Program-made: the position numbers and the translations under genes
Notes under the pieces: generated by a model
The model's database searches: none
Told to the model about the DNA's origin: nothing
The model's input: only the letters and a program-made list of their open reading frames with translations
Part shown: piece by piece, positions 1 to 5,260 of the stretch
Layout: each line of letters opens with the position of its first letter
How positions within the stretch are numbered: the first letter of the stretch is position 1
Origin: Parcubacteria group bacterium
GTDB taxonomy: Bacteria > Patescibacteriota > Minisyncoccia > UBA6257 > JACRHW01
Reading direction: 5' to 3'
DNA: 5,982 bases
Assembly (NCBI GenBank): GCA_016211955.1
Contig: JACRHX010000006.1
Coordinates: 1 to 5,982 of the forward strand

Positions 1-377
1 ATAATTTAAAAAATCCGAAGTTGGGGGGTGGGCTTATTAGCGCAGCAGGTCCTCTCTCAAACGTCCTCTTTGCGGGTCTTTTTGCCCTTGCGCTTCGTGG
101 ATTTGATCATTTTGGAGTTTTGAGTCCGATAACCACAATGCTTATAAACAATATCATTACTATTAATATAGTACTCACTGTTTTTAATCTCGTTCCTATC
201 CCACCCCTCGATGGATCAAAAGTTCTTTTCGCTCTTCTTCCTCGCAAATTCATTGAAGTGCAGATGTTTCTTGAACAATACAGCATTCTTCTTTTCTTCG
301 CTTTTATTTTTTTTGGATTCTCCTTTATTCGACCAATAATAGACATCTTGCTCTCTTTTTTCTTGTTTCGCGGGTAG
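1..377 (+). CDS. Site-2-type (M50 family) intramembrane zinc metalloprotease, C-terminal part
   Basis: This is a partial gene; its 5' end lies before the window, because the frame is open from base 3 without a stop. The visible protein reads NLKNPKLGGGLISAAGPLSN, a block typical of bacterial S2P-like M50 peptidases, where it lies after the HExxH zinc site (not visible here). Hydrophobic segments follow. The motif NLVPIPPLDGSK around bases 186-221 contains the conserved LDG; its Asp, encoded at 210-212, is the expected third zinc ligand. Two more hydrophobic stretches reach the TAG stop. From family knowledge, these enzymes cut membrane-embedded or membrane-proximal substrates; the substrate here is unknown. 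The TTG at 21 is not a credible start, since homology-like sequence continues upstream of it. The rpsL gene follows after 132 nt that include a candidate promoter, so it probably belongs to a separate transcription unit. Confidence 0.85.
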   Translation, partial: NLKNPKLGGGLISAAGPLSNVLFAGLFALALRGFDHFGVLSPITTMLINNIITINIVLTVFNLVPIPPLDGSKVLFALLPRKFIEVQMFLEQYSILLFFAFIFFGFSFIRPIIDILLSFFLFRG

Positions 378-382
378 GAACG

Positions 383-411
383 TTGACGCAGAGAATAAAT
401 TCTGTTACATT
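383..411 (+). promoter_or_regulatory. Candidate promoter of the str operon
   Basis: TTGACG at 383-388 is 5/6 to the sigma-70 -35 consensus. After a 17-nt spacer comes TACATT at 406-411 (4/6 to TATAAT), preceded by TGT at 403-405, which makes an extended -10 (TGn). The spacer contains a small palindrome, AGAAT-AA-ATTCT (392-403), that could be an operator. Placement about 100 nt before rpsL fits a leader transcript that includes the inverted repeat at 434-505. This is a motif match only. Confidence 0.45.
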
Positions 412-433
412 TAAGCACTAATGGTAGAAAGCG

Positions 434-505
434 ATTAGTATGTTAGGGGTTAGTTTATTGGGACGGACACCCCGGAACCTAACAAACTAAAAGCTAAAAC
501 CTAAT
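434..505. repeat. TTAG/CTAA imperfect inverted repeat, copy 1 (before rpsL)
   Basis: The left arm contains TTAG at 435-438, 443-446 and 450-453. The right arm contains CTAA at 479-482, 487-490, 494-497 and 501-504. The best local pairing is TTAGTTT (450-456) with AAACTAA (484-490). The right arm ends in CTAAAACCTAAT (494-505), an exact 12-mer also found at 985-996 and 3745-3756. It stops 4 nt before the rpsL ATG, so it occupies the place where a ribosome binding site would normally be. Confidence 0.8.
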
Positions 506-509
506 TATC

Positions 510-926
510 ATGCCTACAATTAATCAATTAGTGAAAAGGGGGAGGTTGGTTCCTCCAAAGAAGTCAAAGGCGCCTGCGCTTGATTCGACTTTTAATTCAT
601 TAAAAAATAAACCCATTGCATCATCATCTCCTTTTAAGCGAGGCGTATGTATTAAGGTGTCTACAACAACACCCAAGAAACCAAACTCTGCGTTGCGTAA
701 AATTGCTCGTGTACGACTCACCAATGGTATGGAGGTGACGGCATATATTCCCGGAGAGGGACATAATTTACAAGAACACTCTGTGGTGATGATTCGCGGG
801 GGAAAGGTGAAAGATTTGCCAGGTGTTCGTTACCATATCGTTCGAGGAAGACTTGATACCTCTGGCGTTCAGAATAGAAAACAACAGCGATCTAAATATG
901 GCGCCAAAAGACCAAAAACGAAATAG
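510..926 (+). CDS. rpsL: 30S ribosomal protein S12
   Basis: S12 is a 30S protein at the decoding centre that helps monitor codon-anticodon pairing. The 138-residue product begins MPTINQLVKRGR. It holds the hallmark TTTPKKPNSALRK (residues 52-64) and GGKVKDLPGVRYHIVRG (97-113). K56/K57 match E. coli K42/K43, the classic streptomycin-resistance positions, and both are the wild-type Lys. D102 matches the Asp that is often methylthiolated. Between PAL (22-24) and KRGVC (43-47) there are 18 residues where E. coli has 5, a linker I associate with Parcubacteria-type S12. It is the first gene of the str operon, with rpsG 80 nt downstream. No Shine-Dalgarno is visible; the 15 nt before the ATG are A/C/T-rich. 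The stop is TAG. Confidence 0.98.
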   Translation: MPTINQLVKRGRLVPPKKSKAPALDSTFNSLKNKPIASSSPFKRGVCIKVSTTTPKKPNSALRKIARVRLTNGMEVTAYIPGEGHNLQEHSVVMIRGGKVKDLPGVRYHIVRGRLDTSGVQNRKQQRSKYGAKRPKTK

Positions 927-937
927 CTAAACGAGTA

Positions 938-996
938 ATTAGGTTTTAGTATGTTAGTTTGTTAGGCAACGAGAACTAAAAATCCTAAAACCTAAT
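938..996. repeat. TTAG/CTAA inverted repeat, copy 2 (between rpsL and rpsG)
   Basis: This is the clearest copy. ATTAGGTTTTAG at 938-949 is the exact reverse complement of CTAAAACCTAAT at 985-996, giving a 12-bp stem around a 35-nt loop. The loop holds further TTAG (954-957, 962-965) and CTAA (976-979) words. It fills most of the 80-nt gap and ends 10 nt before the rpsG ATG. It has no GC-rich stem plus U-tract, so it is not a standard intrinsic terminator. An intramolecular hairpin in the mRNA is plausible. Confidence 0.85.
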
Positions 997-1006
997 AAAC
1001 TAAACC

Positions 1007-1477
1007 ATGAGAAGAAAACGAAAATATACACGAGAACTTGAACCAGACGCTATTTACGAAAGCGTAGAAGTTACACGCTTCATTAATAAGCTTATGTCTG
1101 ACGGAAAGAAGGCCGCCGCCGAAAAAATCATGTATGGTGCACTTGATATTCTTGCTGAAAAAACAAAACTGAATCCTTCCGAAGTGCTTAAAACAGCTAT
1201 TGATAATGTGGCACCTACAGTGGAGGTGGCTTCGCGCAGGGTGGGCGGTGCAAACTATCAAGTTCCCCGTGAAGTACGTCCTACGCGGCGATTTGCTCTT
1301 GCTTTACGTTGGCTTATTGGCGCAGCGCAATCCAAAAAAACAGGAAGAGGGATGATAGAAAAACTTGCAGAGGAGCTCCTTCTTGCAACACAGAAAGATG
1401 GGGTTGCTATGAAAAAGCGTGCTGATATGCATCGTATGGCAGAGGCAAACAAGGCGTTTGCACATTTTAAGTGGTAA
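1007..1477 (+). CDS. rpsG: 30S ribosomal protein S7
   Basis: S7 nucleates folding of the 3' major domain of 16S rRNA and lies at the E-site/mRNA exit. The product is 156 residues and ends in Trp (AFAHFKW), the same length and ending as the E. coli B-type protein as I recall it. Conserved blocks are FINKLMSDGKKAAAEKI (25-41), PTVEVASRRVGGANYQVPRE (70-89), the RRFALALRWLI segment soon after, and the C-terminal HRMAEANKAFAHF. The Arg/Lys-rich N-terminus fits rRNA contact. It lies between rpsL and fusA in the classic str order. No Shine-Dalgarno is visible: the ATG follows a run of A, C and T. The stop is TAA. In E. coli S7 is the translational repressor of this operon, but no matching target site can be claimed here. 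Confidence 0.98.
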   Translation: MRRKRKYTRELEPDAIYESVEVTRFINKLMSDGKKAAAEKIMYGALDILAEKTKLNPSEVLKTAIDNVAPTVEVASRRVGGANYQVPREVRPTRRFALALRWLIGAAQSKKTGRGMIEKLAEELLLATQKDGVAMKKRADMHRMAEANKAFAHFKW

Positions 1478-1484
1478 ATTGATA

Positions 1485-1570
1485 GCTCGCTAGAACGTTA
1501 GCGGTTCGCAAAAGCTCACCGTTTAGCTCGTTAGTACTAACGAGCTTTCGAGCTAACGAGCTTTTATTTT
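1485..1570 (+). promoter_or_regulatory. Structured rpsG-fusA spacer: 22-bp palindrome with alternative terminator-like hairpin
   Basis: A perfect 22-bp palindrome lies at 1525-1546 (half-site AGCTCGTTAGT). CTAACGAGCT occurs twice, at 1537-1546 and 1553-1562, so the single AGCTCGTTAG at 1525-1534 can pair with either copy. Pairing with the distal copy gives a 10-bp stem followed directly by TTTATTTT, which resembles an intrinsic terminator 10 nt before the fusA ATG. Pairing with the proximal copy leaves the U-tract without its stem. Upstream variants (AGCTCGCTAG near 1485 and GTTAGCGG near 1498) suggest further degenerate units. Repression, attenuation or mere repeat expansion are all possible. 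Confidence 0.6.
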
Positions 1571-1572
1571 CT

Positions 1573-3708
1573 ATGCCTCGACAATATCCTATCGAAAAAT
1601 ATCGTAACATTGGTATCATTGCCCACATTGACGCTGGAAAAACAACCGTTTCTGAGCGTATTTTATTTTATACAGGTATCTCTTACAAAATAGGTGAAGT
1701 ACACGAAGGAGCCGCAGTTATGGATTGGATGGAGCAGGAGCAAGAGCGTGGTATTACCATTACTGCGGCTGCTACTACCTGTTTTTGGACCCCCACGTAT
1801 CTTAAGGAGGGGGCAGCAGATTTGGAGAAGGTGAAGAAAGAGCACGAACATCGTATTAACATTATTGATACTCCAGGGCACGTAGATTTTACTGTTGAGG
1901 TTGAGCGTTCTTTGCGTGTCTTGGATGGAGGTGTTGTTGTTTTCGATGGTGTTGCTGGTGTGGAACCACAGTCGGAGACCGTATGGAGGCAAGCAGACAA
2001 ATACCATGTTCCCCGTATTTGTTTTATTAATAAACTTGATCGATTGGGAGCAAGCTTTGAGCGGTCACTTGCTTCTGTTCACGAGCGACTTACCCCCCAT
2101 GCCGTACCACTAAGCATCCCTGTTGGTCTCGAGTCAGATTTTAAAGGTGTTATAGACCTTATTCGCATGAAAGCTGTTTCGTTTGAAGGAGAAAATGGAA
2201 ACGATATTATTCTTTCTGATATCCCTGAAGATTTGTCGGCAGAAGCAGAGATGTATCGTCATAATCTCATTGAAAAAATTGTTGAGCAAGATGACGAGTT
2301 ACTTACAAAATATCTTGATGGAAAAGAAATTAGTGAGCAAGAACTTCGCCGAGCACTACGAAAAGCGACGATTGCGGGGGCTATTGTTCCTGTTCTTTGT
2401 GGGTCGGCTCTCAAAAACAAAGGGGTTCAACTCGTGCTAGATGCCGTAATTGATTATCTTCCGGCACCAACCGATATTCCGGCAATTAAGGGAACAGATC
2501 CTGATTCCGGAAATGAACTTGAGCGACACCCCAACGACGAGGAACCTTTTTCCGGACTTGCATTTAAGGTTGCCACAGATCCTTTTATCGGAAATCTTAC
2601 CTATGTGCGTGTTTATTCGGGTGTTTTAAAACGTAGTAGTTATGTCTTGAATTCAGTAAAGGGTGAGCAAGAGCGTATTGGACGACTTGTGCGTATGCAC
2701 GCTAATCGTCGGGAGGAGATTGAAGAGATGTATGCGGGAGACCTTGGTGCGGTAGTAGGACTCAAAACAACATTTACCGGGGATACTCTTTGTGACCCTG
2801 CCACACCTATTATTTTAGAAAAAATTATTTTTCCGGAACCTGTTATTTCTGTTCGCATTGAACCAAAAACAAAAGCAGACCAAGAAAAAATGGGTATCGC
2901 ATTGCGAAGACTTGCTCAAGAGGATCCAACATTCCGTATCATAAGTGACCAAGAGACAAACGAAACATTAATCTATGGTATGGGTGAACTTCATCTTGAA
3001 ATTCTTGTTGATCGTATGTTTCGTGAGTTTAAGGTGGAGGCAAATGTAGGAAGACCTCAGGTGGCATATAAGGAAGCAATTAAGGGGAAGGCGGAAGCAG
3101 AGGGAAAGTACATTCGCCAGTCAGGGGGTAAGGGGCAGTATGGTCATGTGCGTATCCGAATTGAACCACGTGAGCGTGGTACAGGGTTTGAGTTCATTAA
3201 TGCTATTAAAGGAGGCGCTATCCCTCAAGAATTTATCCCCGCTGTTGAAAAGGGGGTAAAAGAAGCGACCATGAAGGGGGTTCTTGCGGGATATCCTGTT
3301 GTTGATGTTGCAGTAACACTTTATGATGGATCGTATCACGATGTTGACTCTTCAGAATCTGCCTTCAAGATTGCTGGTTCTATGGCATTCCAAGAAGCGG
3401 CAAAGCGTGGAGGTATTGCAATCCTTGAGCCTATCATGAAAGTCCAGGTTATTATTCCTATCCAATTCTTGGGCGATATCTCGGGTGATCTTAATGCAAA
3501 AAGGGGAAGAATTGAATCTATTGACGATCGTCTCAATGTAAAAGTAATTGACGTAAAAGTGCCCCTATCTGAAATGTTTGGTTATGCAACAAAGATTCGT
3601 TCCATGACGGAAGGAAGGGGAATATTCACTATGGAGTTTGATAGCTATCAGGAGATGCCAAAGAATGTAGCAGAACTCATGATGGCGGGTAAAAAAACAA
3701 TGAGTTAG
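1573..3708 (+). CDS. fusA: Translation elongation factor G (EF-G)
   Basis: EF-G is the ribosomal GTPase that drives translocation and, with RRF, ribosome recycling. The product is 711 residues (E. coli about 704). G-domain motifs are intact: AHIDAGKT (17-24), RGITI (59-63), DTPGH with the catalytic His (99-103), NKLD (153-156) and GSAL (277-280). Domains II to V follow in normal order; the domain IV signature QSGGKGQYGHV begins at residue 516. The segment between FW (71-72) and HRINIID (93-99) is about 11 residues longer than in E. coli and highly charged (KKEHEH), close to the switch region. It is the third str gene, 95 nt after rpsG and 51 nt before the next ORF. No Shine-Dalgarno is seen before the ATG. 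The stop, TAG at 3706-3708, lies inside the next intergenic repeat. Confidence 0.98.
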   Translation: MPRQYPIEKYRNIGIIAHIDAGKTTVSERILFYTGISYKIGEVHEGAAVMDWMEQEQERGITITAAATTCFWTPTYLKEGAADLEKVKKEHEHRINIIDTPGHVDFTVEVERSLRVLDGGVVVFDGVAGVEPQSETVWRQADKYHVPRICFINKLDRLGASFERSLASVHERLTPHAVPLSIPVGLESDFKGVIDLIRMKAVSFEGENGNDIILSDIPEDLSAEAEMYRHNLIEKIVEQDDELLTKYLDGKEISEQELRRALRKATIAGAIVPVLCGSALKNKGVQLVLDAVIDYLPAPTDIPAIKGTDPDSGNELERHPNDEEPFSGLAFKVATDPFIGNLTYVRVYSGVLKRSSYVLNSVKGEQERIGRLVRMHANRREEIEEMYAGDLGAVVGLKTTFTGDTLCDPATPIILEKIIFPEPVISVRIEPKTKADQEKMGIALRRLAQEDPTFRIISDQETNETLIYGMGELHLEILVDRMFREFKVEANVGRPQVAYKEAIKGKAEAEGKYIRQSGGKGQYGHVRIRIEPRERGTGFEFINAIKGGAIPQEFIPAVEKGVKEATMKGVLAGYPVVDVAVTLYDGSYHDVDSSESAFKIAGSMAFQEAAKRGGIAILEPIMKVQVIIPIQFLGDISGDLNAKRGRIESIDDRLNVKVIDVKVPLSEMFGYATKIRSMTEGRGIFTMEFDSYQEMPKNVAELMMAGKKTMS

Positions 3709-3756
3709 GTTTTAGTTTTTTAGGGATTAGTTTGTTAGAACGCCCTAAAACCTAAT
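3704..3756. repeat. TTAG/CTAA inverted repeat, copy 3 (fusA end to next gene)
   Basis: TTAGGTTTTAG at 3705-3715 is the exact reverse complement of CTAAAACCTAA at 3745-3755, an 11-bp stem around 29 nt. The right arm extends to the 12-mer CTAAAACCTAAT (3745-3756), identical to copies 1 and 2. Further TTAG words lie at 3720-3723, 3727-3730 and 3735-3738. The left arm overlaps the end of fusA: the TAG stop is part of the first TTAG. The right arm ends 3 nt before the next ATG. Confidence 0.85.
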
Positions 3757-3759
3757 TCA

Positions 3760-3978
3760 ATGAATACCTTCGATAAGATCAAAAAAATTCTTGAATATGG
3801 AAGTGGAAAAGCAGTAGTGCTTGACCATGAAGCAAACCCGGCGTTTATTGTAATGAGCTGGAGAGAGTATGAAAAAATGCTTCACACCATTGATGTGTTG
3901 CGTGGATTGCCACAACAAACACATCACATTCCTCGACCATCGAACGACCAACTTACCCTCGACGATCTTCCTCTGTAA
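3760..3978 (+). CDS. Small protein with Phd/YefM antitoxin-like N-terminal half
   Basis: The product is 72 residues. Its N-terminal part pairs an amphipathic helix (FDKIKKILEYG) with GKAVVLDHEANPAFIVMSWREYEKML (residues 16-41). That resembles the helix, beta-strand and 'p-a-hydrophobic-S-x-x-E-Y-E-x-L' pattern of Phd/YefM-type DNA-binding antitoxins. The remaining ~30 residues are polar and Pro-rich (HIPRPSNDQ, TLDDLPL), as in a disordered toxin-binding tail. No toxin gene follows, so a working toxin-antitoxin pair is not shown; it may be an orphan or a repurposed regulator. It starts 51 nt after fusA, on the same strand, with no visible Shine-Dalgarno and the same upstream repeat as rpsL and rpsG, so it probably rides on the str transcript. 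The family assignment is by pattern only. Confidence 0.75.
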   Translation: MNTFDKIKKILEYGSGKAVVLDHEANPAFIVMSWREYEKMLHTIDVLRGLPQQTHHIPRPSNDQLTLDDLPL

Positions 3979-3987
3979 CAAACTACA

Positions 3988-4124
3988 AATATCTCTTCCT
4001 CACACATTCGCTACTCCAGCGATGGCTCACTCTTCCACAAGCGCTTCGTTGTCAATCCAACTCGCTTTGCTCGGGATTGACAACACCCAGCTTCGCGCTT
4101 GTGGAATGGTTCGGAAGAGATATT
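3988..4124. repeat. Large nested inverted repeat (137 nt)
   Basis: Three perfect arm pairs are nested: AATATCTCTTCC (3988-3999) with 4113-4124 (12 bp), TTCCACAAGCGC (4033-4044) with 4095-4106 (12 bp), and GTTGTCAATCC (4048-4058) with 4074-4084 (11 bp), closing on a 15-nt loop. A side hairpin TCGCT/AGCGA lies at 4008-4022, and CGGAA/TTCCG at 4112-4127 competes with the outer stem. The sequence is more GC-rich than its flanks and holds no credible gene. It begins 10 nt after the stop of the upstream gene. It could be a structured RNA, a MITE-like palindromic element, or an extended 3' structure; nothing seen decides between these. Confidence 0.8.
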
Positions 4125-4129
4125 CCGCA

Positions 4130-4186
4130 GTTTATAAATCATCTGTCATTCCCGCGAAAGCGGGAATCCAGGATCACGTTTATAAA
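4130..4186. repeat. dRS3-like GAAA-loop hairpin flanked by 9-bp direct repeats
   Basis: ATTCCC-N8-GGGAAT lies at 4148-4167. The stem is 8 bp (ATTCCCGC/GCGGGAAT) with a GAAA tetraloop, in the context GTCATTCCCGCG...GGGAATCCAGG. The pattern equals the dRS3 core known from Neisseria, and similar 'CATTCCCGCG' palindromes are widespread in other bacterial genomes. GTTTATAAA occurs on both sides, at 4130-4138 and 4178-4186, like a target-site duplication left by an insertion. The match to the published consensus pattern is exact; a direct relationship to the Neisseria element is not claimed. Confidence 0.7.
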
Positions 4187-4208
4187 AACACCCCTTATGG
4201 GTGTTTTT
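4184..4208. terminator. Bidirectional intrinsic terminator
   Basis: AAAAACACCC (4184-4193) pairs perfectly with GGGTGTTTTT (4199-4208) around the loop CTTAT. The stem ends in T on the + strand and in A-to-T on the minus strand, so it can stop both the + transcript coming from the str side and the minus-strand operon, whose stop codon at 4216-4218 is only 7 nt away. Confidence 0.8.
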
Positions 4209-4215
4209 GGTTTTG

Positions 4216-4554
4216 TTATAAATCTGGTTTTAAGATGCCCTTCAGAAGGTGTGTTTTTATCTCTTCGTAGGGAAGGGTAGAAAAGAAAGGTGCACCAAAG
4301 TTAGGAATATCTCGTAGACACTCGTTCCAAAAGACCTCAAAAATAGCTTTTGTCCATTCATCAGGGCCAATCGTTTCATTTTTGACACCGCGCCACTGCT
4401 TTATATATCCAAGCTTCATTATATGTTGTTCCCATTCGTAGAAACGACGCTTGAGAATCGAAAGATACCAATCTCTCTGCTCGCGATCTTTTGGTGGGAA
4501 AGCTATAAGATTAAAAAGAATAGTGCTTGCATCATACTCGATAAAACTCTCCAT
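4216..4554 (-). CDS. Uncharacterised 112-residue aromatic-rich protein
   Basis: I do not recognise the family. From the ATG at 4552-4554 the product is MESFIEYDASTIL..., 112 residues, ending KGILKPDL. It is rich in aromatic residues (RDWYLS, FYEWEQ, IKQWRG, FEVFWNE) and in charged residues, with no signal peptide and no membrane segment, so a soluble helical protein is likely. The frame stays open upstream to an ATG at 4596. I chose 4554 because the minus-strand sequence AGGTAGGTG stands 5 nt before it and because the earlier start would overlap the preceding gene. It starts 8 nt after that gene's stop, and its ribosome binding site spans the stop codon, so translational coupling is likely. 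The bidirectional terminator follows just after its end. Confidence 0.7.
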   Translation of the reverse strand: MESFIEYDASTILFNLIAFPPKDREQRDWYLSILKRRFYEWEQHIMKLGYIKQWRGVKNETIGPDEWTKAIFEVFWNECLRDIPNFGAPFFSTLPYEEIKTHLLKGILKPDL

Positions 4555-4562
4555 AATTACAC

Positions 4563-4979
4563 CTACCTGAACGAGTCGCGTAGAAAGTGTCGGCATGAGG
4601 GGTTATCGGGTTTGGAACTACACACATGGCTGACGTCACCTTGAAGGGTTTTGTCACATGCTCCTTCGAGGTCATGTTTGACATGATTTTCATGTTCTTT
4701 ACGCATAGTATCGATTTCCTCTTTCAATTCTTCTTTGTAGCTCTTTGGGTGTGGGTACTTAAACCATCTTATCTTATCTTCGATTTCATGGTGCCAGCAC
4801 TCACTACTGTTGGGACATATCGTAGCGACACCATATCCAGGATGACCACCCATTACCACCCTATTCGTTAACCCGCCACATACCCAGCACTTAAATACCT
4901 GAAGCGTTCGAAATGTATCACCGCGCTTATTCGGATAATCCTTTTTTCGCATATCGTAGAGAATCGCGTTTTCACTCAT
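4563..4979 (-). CDS. Uncharacterised Cys-rich, probably zinc-binding protein
   Basis: The product is 138 residues, with no family recognised. C31-x2-C34 (KCWVCGG) and C55-x5-C61 followed by H63-H64 (ICPNSSECWHH) form a four-Cys set with nearby His residues, which suggests a zinc-ribbon or treble-clef-like fold. A highly charged helical stretch (YKEELKEEIDTMRKEHENH, about residues 80-100) follows, possibly a coiled coil. The C-terminal tail has three further Cys. The aromatic and basic first half (RGDTFRTLQVFKCW) would suit nucleic-acid or protein binding, but no function is claimed. AAGGAGAGG lies 9 nt before the ATG on the minus strand, a good Shine-Dalgarno. It is the first gene of a two-gene operon with the 112-residue protein. 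The stop is TAG. Confidence 0.75.
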   Translation of the reverse strand: MSENAILYDMRKKDYPNKRGDTFRTLQVFKCWVCGGLTNRVVMGGHPGYGVATICPNSSECWHHEIEDKIRWFKYPHPKSYKEELKEEIDTMRKEHENHVKHDLEGACDKTLQGDVSHVCSSKPDNPSCRHFLRDSFR

Positions 4980-5018
4980 ACTGTGTTACCTCTCCTTCGG
5001 CCCCACTCAGGACAAGCT

Positions 5019-5203
5019 ATGTCAAAGTACTACCTCTATTTAAAATTAAATCCTATATTTTTACAAATCAAAAACCTTATCTTAATAGAGGACATCGAGA
5101 GGAGAGCGATTGGAAGGTAATTAAACCACCACAAATTTCACAAGGACTAGAAGATAGTATTCAATCTATCACCTTAGACCAAAAGTTTTTTCTCACCGAT
5201 TAA
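5019..5203 (+). pseudogene. Possible small gene with a frame break
   Basis: An ATG at 5019, with AGGA 6 nt upstream, opens a 33-codon frame (MSKYYLYLKLNP...RRAIGR) that stops at 5118-5120. Just before that stop, the frame offset by -1 continues with KVIKPPQISQGLEDSIQSIT and ends at TAA 5201-5203. A terminator follows at once, which implies a + transcript ending here. Joined, the two parts would give about 60 residues. This could be a frameshifted remnant, an assembly or sequencing indel, or chance; no slippery heptamer of the usual kind is seen. A longer reading of the second frame from an ATG at 4913 would run antisense through the start of the Cys-rich gene and looks less likely. No family is recognised. 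Confidence 0.3.
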
Positions 5204-5210
5204 TTTTTTT

Positions 5211-5235
5211 AAAACCCCACTACGGGGTCTTTTTT
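5211..5235 (+). terminator. Intrinsic terminator, + strand
   Basis: ACCCC (5214-5218) pairs with GGGGT (5224-5228) around ACTAC. The stem is extended by A-T pairs with one mismatch and followed by CTTTTTT. It lies 8 nt after the stop codon at 5203 and isolates the downstream gene from upstream + strand transcription. Confidence 0.7.
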
Positions 5236-5260
5236 ACAGATTTAGAGCGTTGAAATTAAA

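Noticed and set aside
107..418. Minus-strand 103-codon ORF over the protease gene
   Set aside because: It is antisense to a protein with clear M50 motifs, and its translation is Lys/Arg-rich low-quality sequence with no recognisable domain.
1663..2007. Long minus-strand ORFs inside fusA
   Set aside because: These are shadows of the highly conserved EF-G G domain, with no independent signal.
434..3756. CRISPR-like or tandem repeat array
   Set aside because: The repeat copies are far apart, each fills one intergenic gap and there are genes between them; no regular spacers exist.
3869..4270. + strand 133-codon ORF running through the nested palindrome
   Set aside because: It overlaps the better-supported 72-residue gene out of frame, and most of it translates the inverted repeats, the dRS3-like hairpin and the terminator.
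4991..5016. CCTTCGGCCCCACTCAGGACAAGC as a member of a dispersed 'CTTCGG...CTCAGGACAAGC' repeat
   Set aside because: It resembles repeats remembered from other genomes, but only one copy is present and it overlaps the ribosome binding site of the Cys-rich gene. It cannot be supported from this window.
4913..5203. + strand 96-codon ORF as a single intact gene
   Set aside because: Its start lies antisense inside the Cys-rich gene and has no ribosome binding site. Only its 3' part is kept, as a possible frameshifted remnant.
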